From: Anaerolineae bacterium
GTDB taxonomy: Bacteria > Chloroflexota > Anaerolineae > Aggregatilineales > Phototrophicaceae
Reading direction: 5' to 3'
Length of the DNA: 64,000 nucleotides
Assembly (NCBI GenBank): GCA_019912965.1
Contig: JAIOHM010000105.1
Location: 62,001 to 126,000, forward strand
Made by a program: the position numbers and the translations under genes
Notes under the pieces: model-generated
What the model was told of the DNA's origin: nothing
The model's database searches: none
The model's input: only the letters and a program-made list of their open reading frames with translations
Shown: piece after piece, positions 50,728 to 59,781 of the stretch
Position numbering within the stretch: the first letter of the stretch is position 1
Layout: each line of letters opens with the position of its first letter

Positions 50728-53018
50728 CACTTAGTCCTCCGGGAAATCGATTCGTTAATCACCACGGCCACGATCAGGATGACGCCGATCACGCCATTGA
50801 AGACACGCGGGTTGATGCTGTTCAGCACCAGGATGGTTTGCAGAATGCCGAAGATGAATACTCCCAACAGTGCCCCAAACACCGCCCCATACCCACCCGT
50901 CAGCAGTGCCCCACCAATGACCGATGCCGCGATCACTTCTAGCTCAAGACCTGACCCTCGCAGCGCATCAACGCTCTGGACGCGGGAAACATCGAAGATC
51001 GCCGCGATGCCTACCAGCATTGCCAGCAGTACGAAGTTGGTGACTTTAATGCGGTTGACATTGATACCTTGTGCCCGCGCCGCACCTGCGTTACCCCCGA
51101 CGGCAAACGTCGAGTTGCCGTAGCGTGTCTGCGTCAGAATGAACTGGAATAAGATTACCAGTGCGAACCACCAGAACACACCCATACGCATGTTGACTTC
51201 CAGTGGCAACGCTCCAATGAATGGCATCGATTGGATGCGCCCATTCATCAGATCGAAGAAACTCACAATCAGGGTTGAGTCTTCTCTGTTCAGCAAATCG
51301 GCCATCACGCTCACCAGAAGATACAGCACCATTAACAGGGCGATGGAGGTGAACAGAAAAACCACTGCGTTCCATACCACCGACAGATCGCGGAACGGGT
51401 TAGGGTCAGTGCGATAGGTTCTGATGCGTTCCCACAACGACCGCCACTGATTGGGGAGGAGTGCCCGCCCCATCAACACCATAAAGGCGGCTATAACCAC
51501 CACTACCACGAGTGCCAGAAAACGGTTGACCTCGATATTTGGCGGTGTGCTGAAGTAATCCGCATACCGCAAAATTCGCCCATCGGAAACCAGCAGCAGT
51601 GGGATCGCGCGGAAGGCCAGCAGGGTTCCTAATGTGACAATGAACGACGGGATTCCGGTGCGAATGAGAATAATGCCATTCAGAAATCCCATCGACATTG
51701 TGAAAATGAGCGCCAGAATGGCCGCCAGCACGGGTGGTTGAGGCGGTAAATACTGAGGCAGGTTGCCCGTGAGCGCCTGAAAAAGAATCCAGGCACAGGC
51801 TGCCAGCAGACCAATGCCCGCTATCATGCTGATGATCGAAAAAAGCGACCGTTGCCCACGCCGTATATTGTTCCATCCGGTGATGCCTGCCGCCCCGCCA
51901 ATGAGCAGGGTAGCGATGAAAATAAAGGTCATCGGAAGCTGCCCGGTAATCAAGCCTAGAAACGTCAGGCCGCTGACGCCCAGCATCGAACCGACCGAAA
52001 GATCAAACTCGCCGGAAATCATCAACATGGTTACGCCGATAGCAACCACGCCGTTGATGGTGTTGGTGGTCAACCAACTCGCTTGGGCGGCAGGCGTCAG
52101 AAAGTTTTCCGATGCTGGAGAAACCGAGGCAATGGTGAAGATAGCAATAAAGGCGATGATTGCCCCTGCGCCGGGGGATTTGGACAACCGATTGCGGATG
52201 GCCTGAATAGCCGGATAGGTATCGCGGCTGGTTTCGCGGGCACGTGCACGGTCTTCTAATGTGCCTGTAACGGCCTTCTGACGGTTGAACCGGGTGTCCA
52301 GTTCCGCTGCCAGATAGCGATAAGCCACCAGTGAAGATAGAAACAGGAGCATACCCGGCGCGGTTAATGCTTGTAGCCCACCCGGATTTTGCCAGTATGT
52401 GCCTCCGACTGGTGTAATGCTCGAAAGGCGGAAAATTCCCCACAATAGCAGCGCTCCGCCCATCGCAGCAGTAAGCAGCAGTACCCATTGAGCATATGCC
52501 CATGCACGGTGATCACGGCGGATTAACCCCAATACCGTTCGCAAGGTGATAATGGCCGCGATGCCAGAAAGCGCAATCGTGATCCATTCAATTGTGTTCA
52601 GATTACTGCGGGGAATGTTGGCGCGTTCGCCCAGTGGCAGCCACCCTGTAATGACCTGCACTGCTACTAGTGAACTGATGATCCCAATGATGACCAGCAA
52701 GGCAACAGATAACTGAATGCCGGGGGGCATTGGATCGCCTTCATCGAAATAACGACGGACGAGAGGTTTTGTTTCATGGACTAAAAACCTCAACGCCGTC
52801 CATAAACAAATCAATCCCCAAATAAAGGTTCCTGCAATAACAACCAATTCCAGTAGATTGAGATCACGTCGGCTAATGTTGATACGCTCACCCAGTACCA
52901 GCCATCCGGTGGCGACTTGTTCTGCGATAATCAAACTGGCGATGCCGACGATCACCAGCAGGAGAACATTCATGTTGAACCTGAACCCTGTGGGTGCAGA
53001 TGTAGATGAAGCGGTCAT
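50727..53018 (-). CDS. Sugar ABC transporter permease with a duplicated N-terminal membrane extension
   Basis: A 763-residue membrane protein starting at ATG 53018; ribose-type permeases usually have about 330 residues. The core (residues about 300-763) is the BPD_transp_2 family: GVVAIGVTMLMISGEFDLSVG, FLNGIILIRTGIPSFIVTLG and VIGGALLTGGYGAVFGALLG. The first 250 residues hold a duplicated unit: TGWLxLGERxNIxRxxLN at residues 37-54 and 124-141, each preceded by a span and followed by another. The middle of the core also has an insert (residues about 555-640). I do not know this extension from other permeases. Confidence 0.85.
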   Translation of the reverse strand: MTASSTSAPTGFRFNMNVLLLVIVGIASLIIAEQVATGWLVLGERINISRRDLNLLELVVIAGTFIWGLICLWTALRFLVHETKPLVRRYFDEGDPMPPGIQLSVALLVIIGIISSLVAVQVITGWLPLGERANIPRSNLNTIEWITIALSGIAAIITLRTVLGLIRRDHRAWAYAQWVLLLTAAMGGALLLWGIFRLSSITPVGGTYWQNPGGLQALTAPGMLLFLSSLVAYRYLAAELDTRFNRQKAVTGTLEDRARARETSRDTYPAIQAIRNRLSKSPGAGAIIAFIAIFTIASVSPASENFLTPAAQASWLTTNTINGVVAIGVTMLMISGEFDLSVGSMLGVSGLTFLGLITGQLPMTFIFIATLLIGGAAGITGWNNIRRGQRSLFSIISMIAGIGLLAACAWILFQALTGNLPQYLPPQPPVLAAILALIFTMSMGFLNGIILIRTGIPSFIVTLGTLLAFRAIPLLLVSDGRILRYADYFSTPPNIEVNRFLALVVVVVIAAFMVLMGRALLPNQWRSLWERIRTYRTDPNPFRDLSVVWNAVVFLFTSIALLMVLYLLVSVMADLLNREDSTLIVSFFDLMNGRIQSMPFIGALPLEVNMRMGVFWWFALVILFQFILTQTRYGNSTFAVGGNAGAARAQGINVNRIKVTNFVLLAMLVGIAAIFDVSRVQSVDALRGSGLELEVIAASVIGGALLTGGYGAVFGALLGVFIFGILQTILVLNSINPRVFNGVIGVILIVAVVINESISRRTK

Positions 53019-53055
53019 AGCAGCATATTCCCGATTTACGTTATAGGGATATAAA

Positions 53056-53079
53056 TGGGGGAGCGAGAACGCCCCCCCA
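53056..53079 (-). terminator. Stem-loop between the binding-protein and permease genes
   Basis: TGGGGGAGCG pairs with CGCCCCCCCA around AGAA with one mismatch. It lies just before the permease start and 32 bases after the binding-protein stop on the minus strand. Such hairpins after a binding-protein gene commonly reduce readthrough or stabilise its mRNA so that the binding protein is made in excess. Confidence 0.65.
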
Positions 53080-53110
53080 AGAAAACACATAACTTAACTG
53101 ACTGCCAGTT

Positions 53111-54094
53111 TTAGCGGAAGCCTGCGGCGGTCAGTTCCTTAATCGCACCGACGTTGCTCTGGTTGATGACGCCGGGACCAGTGAAGATGTCGCCACCGGG
53201 GGCCAGTTTATATTGGCTGTTCAGGTACAGCCACATAATGGTCTCGAAACCCTGGAGATACGGCTGCTGGTCAATGGCCTGGAGCAGGTAACCCTGTTCA
53301 ATCATGTCATAGATTTCAGCGCTTGTATCATGGGTTGTGGCAAACAACTGCCCCGGCTGAATACCCTGTTCCTGAACATACAGGTTCAGTGCAGACGAGG
53401 GCAACGGGCCAAGCATGAAGATGGCGTTGGTGTCGGCATTAGCCGAGAAGTAGTCGGCCAGGGTGCCCGCGCTTTCCGCCGGGTTGTTGTTGATGTTCAG
53501 AATGTCGAGGGTGACACCCATTTCATCAAACACGCTCTGGACACCAGCACAGCGTGCTTCCAGACCACTGTGTCCCTGTTCCTGAATCGTACAAACGCCG
53601 CGATTGATGGTTGTGCCAGCCGCTGCTGCCGCTGCGAAGACCGCGCGACCATTGCTAACGCCACCATTGAATTCGCTTGCACCAACATAGAACAGAATTG
53701 GCAATGCATTTTCCTGTCCTGCGTTCGGGTCAGCTGTGTTGTAAGCGATCACCGGGATGCCACGCTCTGCGGCGCTGGTCACGCCTGCACGGATGACTTC
53801 CGGATCCGGTACGGTCGTGCCGATGCCAGCCGGGTTGCTCGCCAGTGCGTCTTCCCAGTAGCCAGCCATGCTGTCCAGACCATACTGTTCGTCACCTAGC
53901 CACTGGCAGTCCGCTGCTAACAGTGCACAAGCATCTTCCTGTCCCTTAATAACCACTGTCCAGAACGGATTGCCGGGGCCACCATGACTGACCATCTTAA
54001 AAACCAGTGCTGCATCCTGCGCGCCGACCGCGCCGACTGCAATGGTGAGCACGCCTACGATCAGGAGTGCAACAATGAAAAACCGCTTTACCAT
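53111..54094 (-). CDS. Periplasmic-type sugar-binding protein of the ABC transporter
   Basis: A 327-residue protein with a signal peptide (MVKRFFIVALLIVGVLTIAV) cleaved before AQDA; there is no lipobox Cys. Mature part has the ribose/galactose-binding (Peripla_BP_4) layout: VFKMVSHGGPGNPFWTVVIK, NPAGIGTTVPDPEVI, IPVIAYNTAD and IFMLGPLPSSALN. AAGGAG precedes the ATG. It is first in the transporter operon. The ligand is unknown. Confidence 0.9.
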   Translation of the reverse strand: MVKRFFIVALLIVGVLTIAVGAVGAQDAALVFKMVSHGGPGNPFWTVVIKGQEDACALLAADCQWLGDEQYGLDSMAGYWEDALASNPAGIGTTVPDPEVIRAGVTSAAERGIPVIAYNTADPNAGQENALPILFYVGASEFNGGVSNGRAVFAAAAAAGTTINRGVCTIQEQGHSGLEARCAGVQSVFDEMGVTLDILNINNNPAESAGTLADYFSANADTNAIFMLGPLPSSALNLYVQEQGIQPGQLFATTHDTSAEIYDMIEQGYLLQAIDQQPYLQGFETIMWLYLNSQYKLAPGGDIFTGPGVINQSNVGAIKELTAAGFR

Positions 54095-54359
54095 AGAAAC
54101 TCCTTGTGTAAATCTATTTGTTCAATGATTTGATCACATCGGGCAATATTGCGACCCGTTTAGATCCGCTATTTAGTTAGATACAAATTATAAAAGATAT
54201 GAGAGAAGCCATCGGTAAGGATACCCGGCCTTTTCAAAACCTGCAAATTTGTTAATTTTGCTGCCGCCGCGTAAAATACGGGAATAAGAGATCAACATCG
54301 TTACAAATAAAACGCTCTGCTAACTATAACTTATGCGACAGTAGGATGCCATTACAAAC

Positions 54360-54728
54360 ATGCTGAATATTTTCAACAGGGAACGCGTAAAGCCTATTAC
54401 CATCGCCCTCATTCTGATTGGGTTAGCGGCACTGTTATTTGGTGGATACCGTTTTGTGGATGCTGCTCTGCAAATCCAGAACAATCTCGCTTTCCAGCTT
54501 GAGCAAAGTGGTGGTGAAGTTTCGCCACAATCGGATGCGGAAGCCCAGATGCTTGTTTCAACTGGATTGGAGTATCGTGAATTACTTCGACGGCGCAATG
54601 AATCACTGATGGTTCTTGGCGGAGGGATTGTGCTGCTCGCAGTTGGCTGGCTCGGCGCGGACGTATTAAATGGGCGGCGCAAAGACAAAGGCGAATTAGC
54701 CGGACGCGAATCGCGTGCCAATACTTGA
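54360..54728 (+). CDS. Small membrane protein with two spans
   Basis: A 122-residue protein with a span at residues 14-35 and another at about 84-102, linked by a polar helical segment containing EYRELLRRRNES. Lys/Arg-rich ends. No family recognised. A hairpin terminator follows its stop. It stands alone between the ABC transporter and the kinase genes. Confidence 0.55.
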   Translation: MLNIFNRERVKPITIALILIGLAALLFGGYRFVDAALQIQNNLAFQLEQSGGEVSPQSDAEAQMLVSTGLEYRELLRRRNESLMVLGGGIVLLAVGWLGADVLNGRRKDKGELAGRESRANT

Positions 54729-54757
54729 CCGCAAACTACCGGGGCATTATATGGGGG

Positions 54758-54785
54758 AAGGGCGTTCCAACGAGGAGCGCCTTTT
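54758..54785 (+). terminator. Rho-independent terminator
   Basis: AAGGGCGTTCC pairs with GGAGCGCCTTTT around AACGA with TTTTCATTT following. It lies 29 bases after the stop of the small membrane protein. Confidence 0.8.
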
Positions 54786-54862
54786 CATTTCTGTAATAAA
54801 TACGTTTGAAATACCTAAAATTTGGTTTGAAAAGGTGAATTTTTGGTTTGCTCAATGATGTC

Positions 54863-54884
54863 ATATGGAGATTGTCCATATAAT
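54863..54884 (+). promoter_or_regulatory. Palindrome overlapping a TATAAT box upstream of the histidine kinase
   Basis: ATATGGA and TCCATAT flank GATTG (54863-54881). The right arm runs into TATAAT at 54879-54884, a consensus -10 box about 118 bases before the kinase start. A clear -35 box is missing, as expected of an activator-dependent promoter, but this is guesswork. Confidence 0.4.
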
Positions 54885-55001
54885 AAGGTGAAAAAGATTA
54901 AGCAATATCACCAAAATGTTAAACTTCCTTTGCTGCCCTTCTTCACTGCACCCAACTGATCGACCCTCTGTCTATCTAATTGTGAGGTCGAAGATTAGAA
55001 C

Positions 55002-56486
55002 ATGACTATTCCCACCAAGCAAGATTTCGCAACAGAAGTCCGTTCAGACCGCCTGCATGTTTTGTGGCAGGTGACTCTGCTCGGCTGTATTGTGCTGTTC
55101 TGGATAGTCGCGACCATTGCTACCCTCCAGCGTGCCAACGTCATGACCTGGCTTTTTTCACTGGCTTGTGTGGCCGTGGGCTGTTTGCTGACTCGCTGGT
55201 TTTTGCGCGCACATCGTTATGGATGGGCAGTGTGGTGCTACGCGATGGGGGCGGTTGTTGCCGGGGCTGTAGTGCTATTGGGCGCTGACCAGCGTGCAAC
55301 CCAGATCGCTCCATTCTTCTATCCATTAATTGTGTTTATGGTTGGCTTGCTCCTCCCACCGAGTAATACCTTCCTGATGGCTGGTATATCAGTGGTTATC
55401 ATCGGCACTTCGCCATTTGTTAATCCATCGGCTGCACCATTTGATTTGCATCACTTGATTGCAATTGTGCTGACGGGCGTGAGTGCGTTGCTGGCGGTAC
55501 AGGTGACAGGCGAACTCTATCAGGTTACTGAATGGGCACTGCTGAATTACCAGCGGGAGCGCAAAACAACTGAGGCGCTGTTTGAGAATCGTCAACTCCT
55601 GGAACGGTCGCTGCTTCGCAGTCAGGCGCTCAGTGAGGAATTGCAGGAAACCAATGTCGAATTAGAATCTGCGCGTACCGCTGCTGAAGAGGCCAAGCAT
55701 TTTCGTGGCCAGTTTCTGGCAAATATGAGCCATGAACTGCGTACGCCACTTAACGCTATCATTGGCTTCAGTGAGACGATGCTCAAGTTCCCACAGATGT
55801 ATGATGGTGTGACTCTGCCAAATGCTTACGAGGGCGACCTGAACCAGATTTATAACAGTGGTCGCCAGCTTTTGAGCCTGATTAACGATATTCTTGATCT
55901 TTCGCGCGTGGACGCAGGCAAGCTGGAAATGAATATGCAGCGCGTGAATTTGGAACCTATCATCGAAGGGGTTCTTTCGACAGCGGAAGGTTTGGTGGGT
56001 GCGAAATCGATCAAACTGGAACGCGATTTGCCCACACCTTTACCTGTTGCCTGGGCAGATGAATCGCGAGTGCGTCAAGTCCTTCTCAATCTATACAGTA
56101 ACGCCGTCAAGTTTACAGAAAGCGGTTCAATTACGCTCATTGTCCGCGAGGTTGATGAAGGCGTTCGCATCAGCATTAAGGATACCGGTGCAGGTATTGA
56201 TGCACGCTTCCATGAAGCGATCTTTGAAGAATTTAAACAGGCCAATCTGGTTGGGCGTGATCCGCGTTCTGGTGCCGGGTTGGGGCTGGCGATCACTCGT
56301 CATCTGCTAGGGTTGATGGGTGGGCGTATCTGGGTGGAAAGTACGCCGGGTGTGGGTAGTACCTTCCATTTTGTGGTGGCATCCTATCGTGAAGAGGGTT
56401 CGCGTCCTCGCCGTTCAGATGTATTTTCCAATGGAAACGGGGTATCTACTACTAAGGTGGAAAGCCGCGAAGAAAAGGTGGTATAG
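55002..56486 (+). CDS. Membrane sensor histidine kinase
   Basis: A 494-residue kinase. Six hydrophobic spans in residues 20-175 form the membrane sensor without an obvious large extracellular loop. A coiled-coil linker precedes HisKA with His244 in FLANMSHELRTPLNAIIGFS. HATPase motifs follow: N box LYSNAVKFTESG, G1 DTGAGID, G2 GAGLGLAITRH. Tail residues after 470 are Ser/Arg rich. The response regulator starts two bases after its stop. Confidence 0.92.
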   Translation: MTIPTKQDFATEVRSDRLHVLWQVTLLGCIVLFWIVATIATLQRANVMTWLFSLACVAVGCLLTRWFLRAHRYGWAVWCYAMGAVVAGAVVLLGADQRATQIAPFFYPLIVFMVGLLLPPSNTFLMAGISVVIIGTSPFVNPSAAPFDLHHLIAIVLTGVSALLAVQVTGELYQVTEWALLNYQRERKTTEALFENRQLLERSLLRSQALSEELQETNVELESARTAAEEAKHFRGQFLANMSHELRTPLNAIIGFSETMLKFPQMYDGVTLPNAYEGDLNQIYNSGRQLLSLINDILDLSRVDAGKLEMNMQRVNLEPIIEGVLSTAEGLVGAKSIKLERDLPTPLPVAWADESRVRQVLLNLYSNAVKFTESGSITLIVREVDEGVRISIKDTGAGIDARFHEAIFEEFKQANLVGRDPRSGAGLGLAITRHLLGLMGGRIWVESTPGVGSTFHFVVASYREEGSRPRRSDVFSNGNGVSTTKVESREEKVV

Positions 56487-56488
56487 CC

Positions 56489-57181
56489 GTGCGTATCCTA
56501 TACGTTGAAGATAATCCGGCCAATGTATTCCTGGTGCAGCGCGTGGCGCGCATCGGCAATCATGAAATCATTCACTATACCGAGGGTCAGCCCGCTCTTG
56601 ATAACTTCGAGCGTGATAAACCTGATCTGGTATTGATGGACGTGCAGTTACCCGGCGCGATTACTGGCTTGGATGCTGTGAGGAGTCTGCGCGCCAAAGG
56701 ATACAAGACCCCTATTGTTGCGGTGACCGCTTATGCAATGGTGGGCGACCGCGAAAAGTGTCTTGATGCTGGTTGTGATGCTTATCTTTCCAAACCAATG
56801 CCTGTGCCTGAACTGATTGACCTCATCAAACGTTATGAGCCGATTGGGCAGAAAACTGCCGCAGAACCTGCTACCAGCAAAGTGGAGACACTACCAGTCG
56901 CCGCTGCCCAACCTTCGGCGGCAGCTACTTCTCCTGCTGTGCCAGCCGCTGCACAATCTCCTGCCCAACCGGAGATAAAACCGTCTGTGGAACCGACTCC
57001 AAAACCGGAAGCGTCCGTTGTTACTGTGACTGTTGAAGTTACTGAAGCACCCACTGAACCCTCGAATCCGACAGCACCGCTTAAAACACATATGGATGAA
57101 AATGCTTCGCAACCGGTTAATGGCGATAGCCAAAAGACGGTGGATGCGGGACAATCAGTATCACCGCCTGTAAATTCGTGA
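56489..57181 (+). CDS. Response regulator with a Pro/Ala-rich C-terminal tail
   Basis: A 230-residue protein starting with GTG at 56489. Residues 1-120 are a receiver domain: VEDNPAN, phosphoacceptor Asp51 in LVLMDVQLPG, Thr in AVTAYA and Lys in YLSKPM. The remaining 105 residues are a low-complexity Pro/Ala/Ser/Thr/Glu stretch with no output domain. Partner of the kinase just upstream. The tail is probably disordered and may serve as a linker or docking region. Confidence 0.88.
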   Translation: MRILYVEDNPANVFLVQRVARIGNHEIIHYTEGQPALDNFERDKPDLVLMDVQLPGAITGLDAVRSLRAKGYKTPIVAVTAYAMVGDREKCLDAGCDAYLSKPMPVPELIDLIKRYEPIGQKTAAEPATSKVETLPVAAAQPSAAATSPAVPAAAQSPAQPEIKPSVEPTPKPEASVVTVTVEVTEAPTEPSNPTAPLKTHMDENASQPVNGDSQKTVDAGQSVSPPVNS

Positions 57182-57226
57182 GATCGTCTTGAAAAAATAA
57201 GGCTGAGGCGGTTTAAATAGGAATTC

Positions 57227-57718
57227 ATGATGGCTGAAAGAATTGCTTTAGCGGTTGATGATGCCTCTGCTAATCGAGAATTTTTGGAACGATTACTAGG
57301 TGGCGCAAATTTTAAAGTGCTCAGTGCAGGAACGGGTTACGGCGCACTAAAGGCGATTACTGACCTGAGCCACTTGACGCTGGCGATGGTGGACATGAAA
57401 CTGCCAGATATGACCGGGCTTGATCTGGTCAAGCAGTTGCGGCAGCGTTTTCCTGCTGCCTATCTGGTAATCGCCACCATGTACGATGAACGATCTGTCA
57501 TGGAAGATTCGTTCGCCGCAGGCTGCAATGTGTTTCTGGTTAAACCACATGGTTTTATGGAACTGTTCCAGCGGTTGATGAGTACCGAGATTGAAACCAT
57601 GTGCGCTGGGCCGCAGCTTATCATCGATCAGTACGGCCCGCGCCATTTCAAAGCGGCAACACAGAATGTGCCTAAAGTGCTAAAGACCGCGACTCAGGAA
57701 ACGATTAAATCAGGATAG
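57227..57718 (+). CDS. Response regulator, receiver domain only
   Basis: A 163-residue receiver protein with VDDASAN at the N-terminus, Asp56 in MVDMKLPDMTG, Thr in IATMYDE and Lys in FLVKPHG. After residue 120 a short helical extension follows, no DNA-binding domain. AGGA before ATG (a second ATG follows directly). Third gene of the kinase group. Its end overlaps the converging gene by nine bases. Confidence 0.88.
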   Translation: MMAERIALAVDDASANREFLERLLGGANFKVLSAGTGYGALKAITDLSHLTLAMVDMKLPDMTGLDLVKQLRQRFPAAYLVIATMYDERSVMEDSFAAGCNVFLVKPHGFMELFQRLMSTEIETMCAGPQLIIDQYGPRHFKAATQNVPKVLKTATQETIKSG

Positions 57719-58231
57719 CGATTTCAGGTTATAGCGGCTGCGAAAACCTGCGTCGTCCATATGGTATGGCGCGCCTTTGTTGCCGATAACAACCCAATCG
57801 CCCGCTGGGACGAGGAAAGGCTGTGGACTTTCTTTGCTCTGAAGATAAGCCGGTTGGTTGAGACGTTTGGCCCACACACCAACGTTTTTGTAGTAGGGGC
57901 GGCAGCCGCGCGCCATCAAATCACGTTCTGCTGGTTTGGGTTTCCATCCGGGTTCATCCCATTCTGCATAACTTGCTTCAAAATCTTCATTTGCACACGG
58001 CCAATGCCCATAATCTGTCAATTTGCGTTGCACATCTTTGCCCGGTGTATAACAGATGATGTATCCAGCGGGGATAGTGACGACTTCCTGATTCATCGTG
58101 ACGCGCAGTGGGGCTTCAGCGGCGGGTAAACGCCGTGCCATTACAATTTCTTTCTTGCGTTCGTAATGCCGAAAGCCTTCGCCACATAACTCCGCTTCCG
58201 TCCATGGGTGCTGACGGATCACTTCTACCAT
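57710..58231 (-). CDS. Hypothetical protein, unrecognised family
   Basis: A 173-residue protein starting at ATG 58231 with GGGAG upstream; the frame to 58261 adds a hydrophobic stretch from the terminator region and is rejected. It is mostly polar, with an IPAGYIICYTPG-like segment and two Trp-rich parts (AEWDEPGWKPKPAERD, FLVPAGDWVVIGNKG). The PAGDWVVIGNKG repeat of a similar earlier segment may be a small beta-barrel unit. Function unknown. Confidence 0.65.
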   Translation of the reverse strand: MVEVIRQHPWTEAELCGEGFRHYERKKEIVMARRLPAAEAPLRVTMNQEVVTIPAGYIICYTPGKDVQRKLTDYGHWPCANEDFEASYAEWDEPGWKPKPAERDLMARGCRPYYKNVGVWAKRLNQPAYLQSKESPQPFLVPAGDWVVIGNKGAPYHMDDAGFRSRYNLKSLS

Positions 58232-58262
58232 GCAATTTACTCCCATTAACCAAAGACTCAAA

Positions 58263-58283
58263 AGGGCGATGTTATTTCGCCCT
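58263..58283 (-). terminator. Terminator after the lipid-kinase operon
   Basis: On the minus strand AGGGCGAA and TCGCCCT form a stem around ATAACA, followed by TTTTGAG. It lies about 97 bases after the lipid kinase stop and ahead of the unrelated gene 57710-58231. Confidence 0.7.
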
Positions 58284-58379
58284 GAGAGTTCATCTGGTTG
58301 AAATCTGCTTGTTCGTTAGTGATTACACTTTACGACAGGTTGAAAGCGGAGAATACCCCTGTAATTCGGGGTTTCGAGG

Positions 58380-59288
58380 TCACGTTAGAATCGGTATTAA
58401 ACCGGGGCGAATACTAAATTTCATTTCATTTCCAGAGGCGTGCTCACCATCCAAATCCAGTGCGGCGGGAATGGCATCAGTTTGAATTTGGACTTCATGA
58501 GCGCGTTGGTGCTGTACGGCTGGATGTGTTAGATGGCTGCCATCATAGACGCGATAGAGTGCTGCCAGAATACGGGGTTTGGCGACTCCCCGTACCAGAA
58601 CAACGTCGAACAAACCATCATTGGTTTGAGCGTTTGGGGCGATTTTCATCCCATGTCCAAAGGTGCTACCGTTGGCAACAGCGACCAGAAAAGCTGAACC
58701 CTCATACCAGGGTTTGCCATCCAGCGACACCCGCATGACTTGAGGCCGGTGTTCCAAAATACTGCTCACGGTCGCCTGAAGGAATGTCCAGGGCTTACGC
58801 ACTTTTACATCATTCACCCGGCGGTCAACTTCACCACTGAGGCCGACGCTGGCAATGTTCAGAAAATGTTCGCGTTTGCCATTATAAGTTAGCAGGCCGA
58901 TGTCAGTGGGTTGGGGTTGAGCCTCTGCAATCCAGCGGGCAGCTTCTTTGATGTTCATGGGAATTTGTTTATGACGTGCCCAATCGCGCCCGGAGCCTAT
59001 GGGTAATGTACCATATACCATTTGGGGGCCATCCGGGTTGCGTTCGTTGAGTTCAGCCAGCACATTCACAAGGGCGTGATTGGTACCATCTCCGCCGATA
59101 GAGATCACGCGGGTCAGCCCAGAGGCGTAAGCTTTGTCAAGATGTTGGGCGACTTCTCCGGGGTGTTGGGTGATGGCAACCACCAGTTCCCCCAAAACAT
59201 CCCAAAGCAGGGGTTCGAGTTCTGTCCACATTTTGCCCGCGCGCCCGCTGCCCGCGTGGGGATTGAGGATGATGAGGGTTTTTGACAT
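58380..59288 (-). CDS. Diacylglycerol kinase-family lipid kinase
   Basis: A 302-residue protein starting at ATG 59288 (MSKTLIILNPHAGSG). It has the DAGK catalytic motifs NPHAGSGRAGK near residue 8 and ISIGGDGTNHALVN near residue 65, and LPIGSGRDWAR where GTGNDFAR is more usual, then DGLFDVVLVRG. Comparable in length to YegS and DgkB. It phosphorylates a lipid such as diacylglycerol or a long-chain base. Coupled to a receiver-only gene four bases upstream. Confidence 0.87.
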   Translation of the reverse strand: MSKTLIILNPHAGSGRAGKMWTELEPLLWDVLGELVVAITQHPGEVAQHLDKAYASGLTRVISIGGDGTNHALVNVLAELNERNPDGPQMVYGTLPIGSGRDWARHKQIPMNIKEAARWIAEAQPQPTDIGLLTYNGKREHFLNIASVGLSGEVDRRVNDVKVRKPWTFLQATVSSILEHRPQVMRVSLDGKPWYEGSAFLVAVANGSTFGHGMKIAPNAQTNDGLFDVVLVRGVAKPRILAALYRVYDGSHLTHPAVQHQRAHEVQIQTDAIPAALDLDGEHASGNEMKFSIRPGLIPILT

Positions 59289-59292
59289 AACC

Positions 59293-59655
59293 TCAGTTTG
59301 TTTCGAGTAGTTGGTTAAGGTCTTCCAGGCTAAATGGTTTTGGCAGCAGACCATTTGCGCCAATGACTGCATCGGTTTTTAATCGTGCATCGTGGGGGTT
59401 GGCGCTCATCAGGATAAAACGGACACCCTCCCAATCGGGATTTTGCCGCACATGTGAGAGAAATGTAATGCCATCCATCTGGGGCATGGTCAAATCGCTG
59501 ATGATGACATCGGGAGTCTCACGGGTTGCTTTGAGCACATCTAAGGCTTCCTGTCCGGTACGACCGGAAAGCACCGCGTGCCCGCCCCATTCCAGTAAGT
59601 CGCGCAGCAGGCTGTGCATATCGGCGTTATCTTCGACCAACAGGATGTTGTACAT
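59293..59655 (-). CDS. Response regulator, receiver domain only
   Basis: A 120-residue CheY-like protein: VEDNADM near the start, Asp54 in VIISDLTMPQMDG, Ser in LMSANP, Lys in LLPKPFS. No output domain. It lies directly before the lipid kinase gene, so the two are likely cotranscribed. Confidence 0.88.
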   Translation of the reverse strand: MYNILLVEDNADMHSLLRDLLEWGGHAVLSGRTGQEALDVLKATRETPDVIISDLTMPQMDGITFLSHVRQNPDWEGVRFILMSANPHDARLKTDAVIGANGLLPKPFSLEDLNQLLETN

Positions 59656-59781
59656 TGATGCTTCCTCGCCAGCAATGGCGGTTAATTTTGTTTACATCTT
59701 TCATTGTCTCCCTCTATTGTATTCCAGACTCTTAACGATTTATTGAAAGATTCCCAAAGACAGGGTTTGAATACTCAAACT

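Noticed and set aside
52003-52503. 166-residue frame within the permease gene
   Set aside because: Shadow on the same strand; the permease frame has the family motifs.
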